DNA of 44,790 nucleotides from Psychrosphaera sp. F3M07 (GTDB lineage Bacteria > Pseudomonadota > Gammaproteobacteria > Enterobacterales > Alteromonadaceae): assembly GCF_018860345.1 (NCBI RefSeq), contig NZ_JAHKPJ010000014.1, positions 1 through 44,790 of the forward strand, written 5' to 3'. The notes under the pieces are model-generated. The model had not been told where the DNA came from, ran no database searches, and saw nothing but the letters and a program-made list of their open reading frames with translations. The translations under genes were made by a program, and so were the position numbers. Of this stretch, positions 1-8,959 are shown piece by piece. Each line of letters starts with the position of its first letter. Position 1 is the first letter of the stretch.

Positions 1-240
1 AACTTATCGAGTTGTAGAAAGTTACTAGCTTAACACCCAAAAAAGCCAGTAAAAGAATTTACCATAAAGACAAAATATCAAATCAGAATCCGCTAAGATA
101 AGTGTATATCTAACATTCAACCCAAAAGTTAAACCAAGCCAAAAAGACGAGTAAAAGCGTACAATTACACTCAATATTTCAAATTAAACTTCGATTAAAA
201 ATCTACAATTTATTTTAAATTTACAAATTGTCTAAGTTTC

Positions 241-281
241 ATTTAAAGTGGGTGGCAATGTTATTTTCTGGACAAATTATG
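241..281. repeat. Direct repeat, left copy, at the 5' edge of the methyltransferase gene
   Basis: The first 18 bases (241-258) are identical to 865-882, and the following ~23 bases up to an ATG are similar to 883-906. The two copies bracket the methyltransferase gene about 624 bp apart. The left copy ends at the ATG used as the gene start; the right copy also ends in an ATG, but there it is followed at once by a stop. This looks like the footprint of an inserted or duplicated unit. No transposase lies beside it. Confidence 0.6.
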
Positions 282-863
282 GATTCTTCTATTGCATACG
301 AAAAAAACTCAAAGAAATTTCTGACACATAGAAATAGTTCACAGGTGGGCTTAAATATTGCTAAGGATTGGGCTGGAAGCTTCGACTTAGGAACTGAAAT
401 TCTTGAAGTGGCATGCGGTACTGGATATCCAATTACAAAAGAACTAATAAAGGCGGGTATGAAAGTATGGGCAATTGATTCATCGCCAACTTTATTATCT
501 GACTTTTCATCAAAATTTCCAAACATACCTGTAGCTTGTGAAAAAATACAGGATGCTAAACTGTTCGATAGAAAATTTGATGCTGCAATTTCTATTGGGC
601 TAGTATTTTTGCTATCTGAAAATGATCAAGAAATATTTTTTAAAAAGATATCTAATACACTAAGAATCGACAGTAGGTTTTTATTCACAGCTCCAACTCG
701 AAAAGGAAAATGGAGTGATTTAACTACAGGAGTTGAATGTCACTCTCTTGGTTTTAAAAAGTACAAAAAAATATTAAATACTTATGGATTTAAAATTATC
801 GGTAGGCATGTGGATGCTGGCAGAAATAATTATTACGAAGTAAAGAAGGTAGCTTATCCCTAA
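279..863 (+). CDS. SAM-dependent class I methyltransferase (small-molecule type)
   Basis: A 194-residue protein if the ATG at 279 is used; an upstream TTG at 228 would add 17 residues that fall in a direct repeat, so I prefer the ATG. Residues 43-49 (EVACGTG) form the glycine-rich SAM-binding motif I, D67 at the end of strand 2 would bind the ribose hydroxyls, and DAAISIGLVFLL (101-112) is motif post-II. This is a Methyltransf_11/25-like Rossmann core of ordinary length with no extra domain, so the substrate cannot be told. It has no operon partner: nothing precedes it in the window and the next gene is convergent. The flanking repeats suggest it arrived as a mobile or duplicated unit. The fold is clear; the function beyond methyl transfer is unknown. 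Confidence 0.75.
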   Translation: MDSSIAYEKNSKKFLTHRNSSQVGLNIAKDWAGSFDLGTEILEVACGTGYPITKELIKAGMKVWAIDSSPTLLSDFSSKFPNIPVACEKIQDAKLFDRKFDAAISIGLVFLLSENDQEIFFKKISNTLRIDSRFLFTAPTRKGKWSDLTTGVECHSLGFKKYKKILNTYGFKIIGRHVDAGRNNYYEVKKVAYP

Positions 864-864
864 A

Positions 865-906
865 ATTTAAAGTGGGTGGCAACGGTATTTTCACTGTCCA
901 ATTATG
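865..906. repeat. Direct repeat, right copy, after the methyltransferase gene
   Basis: Partner of the repeat at 241-281. The 18-bp core at 865-882 is an exact match, followed by a shared TATTTTC and CAATTATG-like ending with a few substitutions. It begins one base after the methyltransferase stop codon. Confidence 0.6.
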
Positions 907-1008
907 AGTTAGTGTGAGTATTTAACCTTGCTCTGTCTTATCGGTTTTAGGGGGCAGCTCAAACTTAATATTTTTACTTCGCCCCCATCAGATCTTGATT
1001 TTTCCTTA

Positions 1009-1036
1009 CAGCTTACAGCTTCGAGCATGCAGCTGC
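1009..1036. repeat. Short heptamer array (four CAGCTTA-like units)
   Basis: Four consecutive 7-base units: CAGCTTA, CAGCTTC, GAGCATG and CAGCTGC. This is a short, worn version of the longer arrays near 13540 and 29615. About 65 bp before it, at 930-945, stands GCTCTGTCTTATCGGT, which recurs with one mismatch at 29579-29594 in front of the large array there. Confidence 0.5.
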
Positions 1037-1055
1037 GTCCCTCATCAATTCTCTT

Positions 1056-3590
1056 TTATTTGGAGCGATTATTTAATATGGCTTCATAAACAAGTGAGAT
1101 CACACTACCATAACGACCAGTTTCAAATAACTTACCTTGAAAAGCATAATGCTTTTCGTCCCCTTCAATAACACTGTGACGGGCGTTGGTTAATAAGATA
1201 ATAGCTAAGTCATATTCTGGGTCTATAACAGTAACTGTACCTGTCCAGCCGGTATGTCCGTAAGCTAATGGACTTGCGTAAGGACCAAAGTGAAATTTTC
1301 TATTGCCATTGTTGGCTCGGCGCCAGCCTAAGCCGTAAGTGCCATTTTTATCCGATGGCTTAACAAATTGATCGATAACACTAGAACTAATCATAGACAA
1401 ATCTCCGTATCCACCGCGGTTTAGTAATAACTGGGTCAAAACTGCTAAATCACCAGTTGTTGAGAACAACCCAGCATGACCAGCTACGCCACCTAAAGAA
1501 TAAAACGCTTTTTCATCATGCACTTCACCTTGAAGCACCTCAGTTCTAATATTTGGAAAACTAATGCGGCCGCTTCTGCTGTTGCCAAATATTTCCGTGG
1601 CTGCCGTTTGTGATTTGTTAAATCCCTTCTTTAAAGGGTTAAATTTTGTGTGTGATAAACCTAATGGTCTATAGATCTCCATTTCCGAATATTGATCTAA
1701 TGGCATACCTGTAATTCTTTCGACCAACACACCTAAAAGCATATAATCAGTATCGCTATAAACTTGGCGTACGTTTCTGCCTATTTGCAGTGGTACCTTA
1801 TTGATTAATAGTCTTTTGGTTCGTTCAGGTGTTTGTGAGTAAAATCGTTCACCTAGTTTATTGTCTGGTTTAAAAAACTTAACTTCAGGTGCATACCCGG
1901 CAGAGTGGGTGAGTAGATCTTTGACTAAAATACTATCTTTACCTTTTCCTTGGTATTCAGGTAAATAGTGTTGAATAGTCTGATTGAAATCTAACTTTCC
2001 TTCGGTATTTAACTTCATTAATGCCAAGTTAGTAGCAAACATCTTTGTATTAGAGGCGATATCAAATAAATGTTGTGTCGTCATGGTTTCTGGCGACGTT
2101 AATTCATTGCCACCATCTTCAAACTTACGGGCGTAACCATAAGATGAGTTCTTAATGATTTCGCCATTTCTTACTACCATTAACACAGCACCAGGAAAGC
2201 CATCTTCTATATCTTTCTCAATTAACTTATCAACCGCTTCAAACTGTTTTTTATGCTCAGCGGTTTTATCAACTAAGGTTGTAAATGGAATAGTAATATT
2301 AATCTGGCTATTTTCTGGCAATACATTCTCGACTTTTAATGTGTTCACGCCATTGACTGAATACCCTGCCATAGGGAATGTATATTGTTTTCCATCAGAT
2401 AAATTTTCAGTCATTTTTAATAATTTACCATTAATAAAAATGTCAGCGGAACGAGCGTCGATATTATTAAGTGTTAAATGACCTTTATCTTTATAACCTT
2501 TAAAAGTGGTACGGTTGTTTACTAAGCTATTTTTCAGCAATTTAGGTTGAGGGAAGATTTGATCAACTTGACCTAATTTAACAATATGCTCTTGTTCAGG
2601 TTGATAACGACTCTCTCTTTCATAACGTGCTAATAACCATTCTGCATGTTTAGGAAAGTACTTATCTAATAAGGCGAATAACGTAGCTGCAAATTGTTCA
2701 TCCGCTTTGCCTGTTACTTGCCAAGGTATAAAATGTGCCTGAAACGCTGAAACAACGTCTTGTGTTTGTTTGTCCCAAATACCCGTCTCAATTATTTGAT
2801 AACCGTATGTTTTTAATGCAGCTTGTATTAAACCTGTATTAGGTATCTCGGTAGATATAAATATATCCCAATACTTCTGAACATCATCTTTATCATACCA
2901 AGCCCCGATGCCAGCTTGATACAATTGTTGCCATGGAAATCTAGGGCCAGGATCACTTTTTCTAGCTGGCGCAATATCTGAATGGCCAACAATTTGAGTT
3001 GGCCCTATGTCAGGATTCCGTTTTAAGATGTCTTGGGTTAGCTTGATTAAAGTTTCAATTTGCTCAGGATCGTAATCTGGGTAATAACACATTGATTCAA
3101 GTGGTAGTTGATGCTGTTGAGTTACTTGCTCTTCAACTTCAGCCTCAGTATCAATATCAATTTCTATGCTTTGTTGATGACAAGTCGGTACATTAACAAT
3201 TTCTATACCGATTGACTGATCGTTTAAATCAGTCCGGCCTTGCCAATAACTTGATCCAGCATGCCAAGCTCGTTCAGATTCGTCTACTAATTGCAAAACC
3301 TTGATGTCACTCTCATTGTAACTCTCATCATTACGCTCAGGAATTAAATAATGCGAACTTACTCCACTGCCTTTATTAACTAAGGCTGAAAGGGATTTTT
3401 TATAGTCTATTGCCGTATAATGCATGACTAAAAGCTTGATTCGGTTGCTCTTATTGTTGGACTCAATGAAATCGACATTTAAAGAACTACATGAGACTAA
3501 AAATAAAATAGCGATGAGTAATACAAACTTACTATTTTTATTAAGTGATGAAAAATGACGATTTGGAACAGCATTTTTTACGGAAAACAT
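1056..3590 (-). CDS. Lipoprotein fusion: AmpD/AmiD-type muramoyl-L-alanine amidase + PBP4B-like serine hydrolase
   Basis: The ATG at 3590 gives a signal peptide ending in LFLVSC, a lipobox with Ser at +2, so an outer-membrane lipoprotein is likely; a GTG at 3620 would add ten residues. Numbered from that GTG: lipid Cys44; amidase_2 domain ~60-235 with zinc ligands H67 (VMHYTA), H213 (GHSDIAP) and D223 (KSDPGPRFPW) and catalytic-type E140; a peptidoglycan-binding-like helical segment ~255-325; a beta-rich linker ~375-450; then a class C beta-lactamase/PBP4B (YfeW) domain ~460-850 with SNTK (523-526), YSD (621-623) and HTG (789-791). The amidase should cut between MurNAc and L-Ala; the second half is probably a D-Ala-D-Ala carboxypeptidase or endopeptidase. 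Both domains look intact. Fusing the two is uncommon. The exported-paralogue pair is divergent from it. Confidence 0.85.
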   Translation of the reverse strand: MFSVKNAVPNRHFSSLNKNSKFVLLIAILFLVSCSSLNVDFIESNNKSNRIKLLVMHYTAIDYKKSLSALVNKGSGVSSHYLIPERNDESYNESDIKVLQLVDESERAWHAGSSYWQGRTDLNDQSIGIEIVNVPTCHQQSIEIDIDTEAEVEEQVTQQHQLPLESMCYYPDYDPEQIETLIKLTQDILKRNPDIGPTQIVGHSDIAPARKSDPGPRFPWQQLYQAGIGAWYDKDDVQKYWDIFISTEIPNTGLIQAALKTYGYQIIETGIWDKQTQDVVSAFQAHFIPWQVTGKADEQFAATLFALLDKYFPKHAEWLLARYERESRYQPEQEHIVKLGQVDQIFPQPKLLKNSLVNNRTTFKGYKDKGHLTLNNIDARSADIFINGKLLKMTENLSDGKQYTFPMAGYSVNGVNTLKVENVLPENSQINITIPFTTLVDKTAEHKKQFEAVDKLIEKDIEDGFPGAVLMVVRNGEIIKNSSYGYARKFEDGGNELTSPETMTTQHLFDIASNTKMFATNLALMKLNTEGKLDFNQTIQHYLPEYQGKGKDSILVKDLLTHSAGYAPEVKFFKPDNKLGERFYSQTPERTKRLLINKVPLQIGRNVRQVYSDTDYMLLGVLVERITGMPLDQYSEMEIYRPLGLSHTKFNPLKKGFNKSQTAATEIFGNSRSGRISFPNIRTEVLQGEVHDEKAFYSLGGVAGHAGLFSTTGDLAVLTQLLLNRGGYGDLSMISSSVIDQFVKPSDKNGTYGLGWRRANNGNRKFHFGPYASPLAYGHTGWTGTVTVIDPEYDLAIILLTNARHSVIEGDEKHYAFQGKLFETGRYGSVISLVYEAILNNRSK

Positions 3591-3664
3591 AAATATAACC
3601 ACATTGATTTTTAAGTACACTTTTACTAAGTAAGCGCCATCTTACTCATTTGAAGCTAATATAA

Positions 3665-3796
3665 TTTGCCAAAATTGCGCAAAGTCTCCGCATTTAATAC
3701 GCAAAGCAGACCTTAGGATAATTAGGCCTTTAATTTTGTTAAATCTTAAAGCCAAATTAAAACAATCCTGCACATAAAATGCGCAAAATTGGCAAA
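3665..3796. promoter_or_regulatory. Divergent promoter region with paired inverted arms
   Basis: This lies in the 400-bp gap between the divergent amidase-fusion gene and the paralogue pair. The arms 3665-3680 (TTTGCCAAAATTGCGC) and 3781-3796 (GCGCAAAATTGGCAAA) are reverse complements at 14 of 16 positions and stand 100 bp apart. Each contains a TGCGCA-type core resembling the palindromes at 8095 and 10600. They may be paired operator half-sites that loop, or remnants of an inverted-repeat element. No gene is seen between them. Confidence 0.35.
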
Positions 3797-3994
3797 GTAA
3801 AGACTCTATTTTTAAACAAACAATGCTATTTTTTGTATATTATCAACTAACTTAGAATGGCCAAATTGGCTTTATATGTAATGGTTATTTGAATCTTGGT
3901 AAAACCTAGTCTGCAAGGATTAGGATAGACAATAATTAACCACCATTATCTCGAGTGTTGCCACTAACACTCTGTTTTCTTCTAGAGGACGTGC

Positions 3995-4633
3995 ATGAAA
4001 TATATGATAGTTAATGTTGTAACAATCTTGCTTATGTTTAGCCCTCAGGTTGTCGCTAAGACTCAGGTAGCCATCGACGATATATTGCAGGAGTTGTCAG
4101 CACTTGAATCCTGCGAGTCGACAAGTTCTTGCCCCCAAGATCTCAACAACCCAAGAAACAGCTTTTATTTGCTTGGTGAAAAAATTAGCCAACAAATAAA
4201 CAGAGCAATTGAGCTGCAGAAAAATATAGGGGAACACGCAGAATTTGTTGAACTAGGCCAGTTTTGGTATCAGTACCCAAATCAGTTAGTACAACAAGCT
4301 GCTTTATCATTATTGTCTCCACAAACTGCAAAAATGAGCACTGGAAAAGTAATATTGAGACAGTTTGGTAAGCTTAGAGATGCGTCGTTAGTAAAAATGA
4401 GCCTTGATGAACTAGCAAGATATCCTGAGTTGGAACAAGAAACTTTTGAAGTGATAAGTGGTGTATTAACATCGGGAAGTTTTAGTGCAGCTAAAGCCGT
4501 CGCTAAAAATATCTCAGTGCTTCTTAATGAAGATAACATTGCCTCTTATCAATCATTGTTAACGCAATTACCTCCTAAAAGTGCCAAGGCACGTTTTTTA
4601 TCACAAAGCCTAAATAACTATAAAATAAGGTAA
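3995..4633 (+). CDS. Exported protein of unknown function, first of a tandem paralogous pair
   Basis: The ATG at 3995 has a good ribosome site (AGAGGA) nine bases upstream. The 212-residue product starts with a classic signal peptide (about 1-21, ending VVA before KTQ), so it is periplasmic or secreted. The mature part is mostly helical. It has a C-x5-C-P-x-D motif (C40, C46) that could form a disulphide, and repeated helical segments (LDELARYPELE, SGSFSAAKAVAKN) reminiscent of TPR/HEAT-like repeats. The same features in the same order occur in the gene four bases downstream, so the pair arose by duplication. I do not recognise a named family. A role in the surrounding peptidoglycan locus is only inferred from position. 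Confidence 0.75.
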   Translation: MKYMIVNVVTILLMFSPQVVAKTQVAIDDILQELSALESCESTSSCPQDLNNPRNSFYLLGEKISQQINRAIELQKNIGEHAEFVELGQFWYQYPNQLVQQAALSLLSPQTAKMSTGKVILRQFGKLRDASLVKMSLDELARYPELEQETFEVISGVLTSGSFSAAKAVAKNISVLLNEDNIASYQSLLTQLPPKSAKARFLSQSLNNYKIR

Positions 4634-4636
4634 GTC

Positions 4637-5470
4637 ATGAGTAATAAAATTCTAATAACCCTTGGATTAGTCCTAGTTACCGTTATCGCGTTAGAAACGC
4701 TTAAAACGAAACCGAATGATTTAAAAACAGAGATTATAGAAAATAACTCTGAGCCAGAAAGTCATATCCAAAATAAATTAACAGACCAAAATTCAGTTCA
4801 GGACGCAGTTATTGAACCTAAGGTAGACGAATTGCCATTAAAAGAAACTGGGAAAGCAACCGAGCCTTTATTAACGCAAAATCAAGAGCTTCAAAGACAA
4901 GGACTGATCAAGGAATTAAACGATTTAAAAACATGCCATTTAAATAATTCATGCCCTGTAGATAATAGTGACTCAAGAGCGTCAGAGCTTTTACGAGGAC
5001 AAAAAATAAAAGAAAAATTAGAAGCATATAAACAACTTACGATAGAAAATGGCTATGTAGATGCAGAGACTAATGAATTAATTCGTTTGTTTATTGATTA
5101 CCCAGACGGCCATGTGCAGGAAGAAGTGATTAATATGATGCGTGCAAGTGCATTAAATACAGAAAATGCCTTAGCCTTAATTTCTAGCCTAGAAAAAAGT
5201 TATGACGCTAAAATTATGAACCAAGCAATGGATGAATTGCTTCGCTATCCTAATCTAAGCGCTCAAACAGATCAGTTATTTACTCAATCACTGCAAACGG
5301 GCAGTTTTTATGTAGCTCAAGAAATAGCTCAGAAAATATTGCCTTATTTAAATGCCAATAATATAGCTTTGTATGAGTCTATTGCAAAAACGCTACCACA
5401 GAATAGTAAACGAGCTAACGCGTTGTGGTCGAATATTAATGAATATAAAAAGAAAACGTCAGGAGGGTAA
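4637..5470 (+). CDS. Membrane-anchored protein of unknown function, second of a tandem paralogous pair
   Basis: It starts three bases after the previous stop, and its ribosome site (AAGG) overlaps that stop codon, so the two genes are almost certainly cotranscribed and coupled. The 277-residue product has one N-terminal hydrophobic segment (about 5-20) without a clear cleavage site, then a polar, low-complexity linker (about 25-85), then a domain matching its neighbour: C100-x5-C106-P-x-D, a MDELLRYPNL segment, TGSFYVAQEIAQ, and an end like ALYESIAKTLPQNSKRA. One copy thus seems soluble or exported and the other tethered to the inner membrane facing the periplasm. The function is unknown. Confidence 0.75.
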   Translation: MSNKILITLGLVLVTVIALETLKTKPNDLKTEIIENNSEPESHIQNKLTDQNSVQDAVIEPKVDELPLKETGKATEPLLTQNQELQRQGLIKELNDLKTCHLNNSCPVDNSDSRASELLRGQKIKEKLEAYKQLTIENGYVDAETNELIRLFIDYPDGHVQEEVINMMRASALNTENALALISSLEKSYDAKIMNQAMDELLRYPNLSAQTDQLFTQSLQTGSFYVAQEIAQKILPYLNANNIALYESIAKTLPQNSKRANALWSNINEYKKKTSGG

Positions 5471-5740
5471 CCTAACTCTGATTATTAAATAGCTCATAAA
5501 CCTTAGGTGACATTTGAGGATGGCTATATATCAGTATTGTGCAGATGTACTAGCTCAGACTGTTGTTTTTTATTATTGGCAGAGTACGAATATGGTTAAC
5601 ACAAGACTATTTTCACACCCTACATATTACGTTGAAGGGGTTGATAGCGAATAGCCCGTGACCGCATTATGCAGAGTGTTGCTGAACTTCTCAGTTATGT
5701 TTAACCTAACCTTAGTCCTATTTATCTATAGAGCAGCGAT
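5471..5740. other. Intergenic region without a recognised gene
   Basis: This is the gap between two convergent genes. I see no open frame with a ribosome site and no structure other than the hairpin that follows at 5741. Confidence 0.5.
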
Positions 5741-5764
5741 AACGGTTAATATTCATTAACCGTT
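5741..5764 (-). terminator. Perfect 10-bp hairpin at the end of the GH3 gene
   Basis: AACGGTTAAT, a four-base loop, then ATTAACCGTT. It lies 18 bases beyond the minus-strand stop codon at 5782. There is no long T tract, so it is a weak or Rho-assisted terminator, possibly working in both directions for the convergent genes. Confidence 0.6.
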
Positions 5765-5781
5765 TCTATTTAGACCGTTAA

Positions 5782-7599
5782 TTAAATTTGTTCAAATAAT
5801 ATAGAGGCCAATGCGTCAAGAGCAGGGGATTTATAACGTTTATTTGATTTATCAAAGTAAGTTGAATCGTCAAACGTTGTGATGACCCAATCGGCATATT
5901 GTGTAATGGCTTCGTTCTGTATTGGCAGATTCATACTGACTAGAATGGTTGATTTACCTTTTTCTTTTGCCAGTTTAAGTAGTTCTAAAATGTTTGTTTT
6001 GCTGTTATCAAGGTTTTCTTGCTGGTGATCTTCAGCGCCGCCAACCATCACTAAACTTTTCATACCATCAATGGCGACAATCACCACTTCGCTTTGGATC
6101 ACATTCATCAATTGCTGTTCTTTAGGGGCTTTAATCGAAAGTGCAGACACTTTTTTATTCGGCATAGTCGTAATTTTGTCGTTGATAAACTGCTCTAAGG
6201 CTTTGGCTTGTCTATATTTAGCTGCGACAATATGAATACTTTTTGAATTTTTAAGAGCTGCAACTATTTTGTTGTTTTTAATATTAGAATCCAATCCACG
6301 CTGCGCTAATTGTTTTTCCAACGCCTGATGTTTTTCATTACCTAGGGTTTGATTTGCCTGGTTAATTTTTATTTCCATTGGCGTTTCAAGGCTTGAGTTT
6401 GCAATAAATTTATTTTTGACTTTGATTACCCTAAGTACAGATTCTCTAATGGTATTTTTTATCTCTGACTCTTCATTAACCCGCAGTGCTAATGATTTAA
6501 GTAGCGATTTGAATCCTTCTATATCAGATCGAGTTCGTATTTTCATTGGCATCATGGCAATGTCTGTACCGGCTTCAAACGTATTTAAAGTGGCTTCGAC
6601 TGGGGTGAAAAAATCTGCGATTCCGGCCATATCCAGCGCGTCGGTAATAATAAGCCCTTTATAACCCATTTTATCTCTCAGCAGGTCGGTTAGGATTGCT
6701 TTTGATATTGTTGCGGGGCGCATCATTTTTTGCCCAAATTTATTAATTACCATAGAGTTATCTAATTTAGGGTACTGAATGTGGGCAGTCATAATCATGT
6801 TAATATCAGATTTATCAATAGCTTGCTGGAATGGGTATAAATCAACATTGGTAATCGTTTCATTATCGTGGTGAACAATTGGAAGGCCATGATGGCTGTC
6901 TATATCAGTATCACCATGACCAGGAAAGTGTTTAAGTGTTGCAAGCACGCCTTGAGATTGCATTCCATTGACCGTAGCTATGCCTAAATCAGCGACTACT
7001 TTTGGATCGTTACTAAAAGATCTAACGTTAATAACTGGATTTCTCGGATTGACATTGACATCAACGCTAGGTGCATGATTTACATTTATCCCTAGCACAT
7101 TAAGCTCAGAACCAATGGCTTTACCTACCTGAGTTGCTAGGGTTGTGCCGTCTGTTTTATAAGTATTTCCTATAGACATATTACCCGTAAATGATGTTGC
7201 GAGAGTACGCGGTAGCCTGACTACTCGGCCTCCTTCTTGGTCGACGGAAATAAAGAGAGGTTGTTGTAATTCTGATTTTGCAGCCGCTTGTTGTAAGTCT
7301 GTGGTTAGTTGAATAATTTGCTCAACAGACTGAAGGTTGTCTGCAAATAATATGATCCCTCCCAAAGAGGTTTCACTTATTAATTCAGCAATTTCCTCAG
7401 GCAATTCCGTGATGGGGGTTTTGCACTTTTCTTCTCCAGAAGCTATTTTCGCTGAATCCATGTCTGGGCAATAATAACGGATATCTAACATTATCTTTTG
7501 AGCCAAGTTTTGCTCTAAATAACCCATATCAGATTGAAATAATTTCCAAGTCCAGAAACTGATAAATATAAGCGTTACCGCAAGAAAGGTTTTTTTCAT
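5782..7599 (-). CDS. nagZ: Glycoside hydrolase family 3, NagZ/YbbD-type beta-N-acetylglucosaminidase
   Basis: I use the ATG at 7599 because it opens an N-terminal signal/anchor (MKKTFLAV...FISFW); an ATG at 7632 adds 11 residues, and the residue numbers here follow that longer form. The TIM barrel carries SVDQEGGRVVR (129-139), KHFPGHGDTD (234-243) and DSHHGLP (245-251). D245-H247 form the Asp-His general acid/base dyad peculiar to NagZ-type GH3 enzymes, and D331 in ITDALDMAG is the nucleophile. At ~605 residues it matches the two-domain Bacillus YbbD form (about 640) rather than the ~340-residue cytoplasmic E. coli NagZ. With the signal, it should release GlcNAc from muropeptides outside the cytoplasm. 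Its neighbours are cell-wall hydrolases and a two-component system. Confidence 0.85.
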   Translation of the reverse strand: MKKTFLAVTLIFISFWTWKLFQSDMGYLEQNLAQKIMLDIRYYCPDMDSAKIASGEEKCKTPITELPEEIAELISETSLGGIILFADNLQSVEQIIQLTTDLQQAAAKSELQQPLFISVDQEGGRVVRLPRTLATSFTGNMSIGNTYKTDGTTLATQVGKAIGSELNVLGINVNHAPSVDVNVNPRNPVINVRSFSNDPKVVADLGIATVNGMQSQGVLATLKHFPGHGDTDIDSHHGLPIVHHDNETITNVDLYPFQQAIDKSDINMIMTAHIQYPKLDNSMVINKFGQKMMRPATISKAILTDLLRDKMGYKGLIITDALDMAGIADFFTPVEATLNTFEAGTDIAMMPMKIRTRSDIEGFKSLLKSLALRVNEESEIKNTIRESVLRVIKVKNKFIANSSLETPMEIKINQANQTLGNEKHQALEKQLAQRGLDSNIKNNKIVAALKNSKSIHIVAAKYRQAKALEQFINDKITTMPNKKVSALSIKAPKEQQLMNVIQSEVVIVAIDGMKSLVMVGGAEDHQQENLDNSKTNILELLKLAKEKGKSTILVSMNLPIQNEAITQYADWVITTFDDSTYFDKSNKRYKSPALDALASILFEQI

Positions 7600-8253
7600 A
7601 CTTTTTATATCCACAATAAACGCTGTATTCATAAAGGTTAAAGAAGCTGATACTTAGAAGCGCTTTAAAATACAAAGTACCAGCTTATTAAAAGGCGCCT
7701 TCCAACCGAATCCATTTCAGAAGGAAGACTAATAGCTACAGCCAACTTTACGTCTAAAGTTAATTAATGATGTGCAGCTTGCACCATCAATCTGAAGCTA
7801 AATTCAGTAAGGAGTCATCCATACTCACTATTTAAATAATATTTACAGTCTGTGTTTTGCAAATAGCTTGAGACCAACACAAACTTTGTACTTAATTTGA
7901 TCTCGCTGAGTTAACCTTTTTAAGGGAAAGTTTGTTCAATGAAGCTGGTGGAAAGTAAAGGTAGACGTATTCTATACCTATGAAATTCAACACTTCTTTT
8001 TGACAAGCTTACTTGTAACTAAACTCACTCAGGGTCAATATGTACAATAAATTTGTCGATAGAAGTGAAAAATAAAGTAATTACAAATCATATTTTGTGC
8101 AAAAGGTATGCAAACGCTATACAGTGCACTTTATAAGAAATTTTAATTCCTGATTGAGAAATAACTTGAATAAATTATCGTAATTGCAGATATTAGATTT
8201 TGAGTTCTTTTTTAGAATTTCTAACTTCCTGACGTAGGTAACTAATTAAAAAA
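7600..8253. promoter_or_regulatory. Divergent intergenic region upstream of GH3 and response regulator genes
   Basis: About 650 bases without a convincing gene; the longest ATG frame I tried (21 codons near 7771) has no support. The one structured site noticed is TATTTTGTGCAAAAGG at 8091-8106, an imperfect palindrome similar to the one at 10597-10610 in front of the lysozyme-like gene. The response regulator start at 8254 has only a weak ribosome site (AGGTAACT, 12 bases away). Confidence 0.4.
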
Positions 8254-8952
8254 ATGAAGAATAAAATACTAGTTGTAGATGATGACCATCATATAGTTGA
8301 AATTATTACATTTGCTTTAACCAAAGCTAACTTTGATGTTATTGAAGCTTCTGATGGAAATTCCGCTTTATTGCAATTTAAGGAACACAAACCCGACCTA
8401 ATAGTATTAGATGTGGGGATGCCAGAACTTGATGGGTTAGAGGTTTGTAAGGAAATTAAAAGAATCTCAGATACTCCGGTTTTATTTTTATCTGCCAAAG
8501 ATGAAGAAATCGATAGGATTTTAGGATTAGAAATCGGGGCTGATGATTATGTTGCTAAGCCATTTAGTCCAAGAGAGTTAATTGCCAGAATAAAAGCTAT
8601 TTTAAGAAGAAGTCAGGTCATAGTAGAAACAAAAGATGTAGACTGCGAAATTAGTCATGGGCATCTTCGCATCAATACCAGTACGCATGTGGTGACTTGG
8701 TCATCACAGCAAGTCGAGTTAACGGCGACAGAATTTTCTATGTTAAAAACAATGGCTTCTCGTCCTGCCCATGTTTTTTCTCGCGAGCAGTTAATGGAAA
8801 ACAGTTATCAAAATAATATAGCGGTTAGCGACCGAACAATCGACAGTCACTTAAGGCGAATTCGGAATAAGTTTAAAGAAGTGAATGGTTGTCCTATCGA
8901 TACCGTGCATGGTGTCGGTTATAGGGTCAACGCATGCGAAACATTACTTTAA
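8254..8952 (+). CDS. OmpR/PhoB-family response regulator
   Basis: 232 residues in two domains. The receiver domain (about 4-117) has the acidic pair D10/D11, phosphoacceptor D53 (VLDVGMP), S80 and K102 (AKPFSP). The winged-helix DNA-binding domain (about 135-228) has the usual LTATEFSML, RAHVFSREQL-like and VSDRTIDSHLRRIRNK signatures, so the protein should bind DNA as a phosphorylation-controlled dimer. The partner kinase starts eight bases after this stop. The pair sits between the exo-GlcNAcase and the lysozyme-like gene, and near-identical palindromes lie in front of both this gene and the lysozyme-like gene. A role in controlling wall-degrading genes is therefore plausible, but it is inference. 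Confidence 0.92.
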   Translation: MKNKILVVDDDHHIVEIITFALTKANFDVIEASDGNSALLQFKEHKPDLIVLDVGMPELDGLEVCKEIKRISDTPVLFLSAKDEEIDRILGLEIGADDYVAKPFSPRELIARIKAILRRSQVIVETKDVDCEISHGHLRINTSTHVVTWSSQQVELTATEFSMLKTMASRPAHVFSREQLMENSYQNNIAVSDRTIDSHLRRIRNKFKEVNGCPIDTVHGVGYRVNACETLL

Positions 8953-8959
8953 ATTAATT

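Noticed and set aside
7771-7836. 21-codon ATG frame in the GH3/response-regulator gap
   Set aside because: It has no ribosome site and no recognisable pattern; it is expected by chance.
8885-8959. Upstream extension of the histidine kinase overlapping the response regulator
   Set aside because: The ATG at 8960 directly precedes the first transmembrane helix; the extension reads through the end of the regulator gene in another frame.
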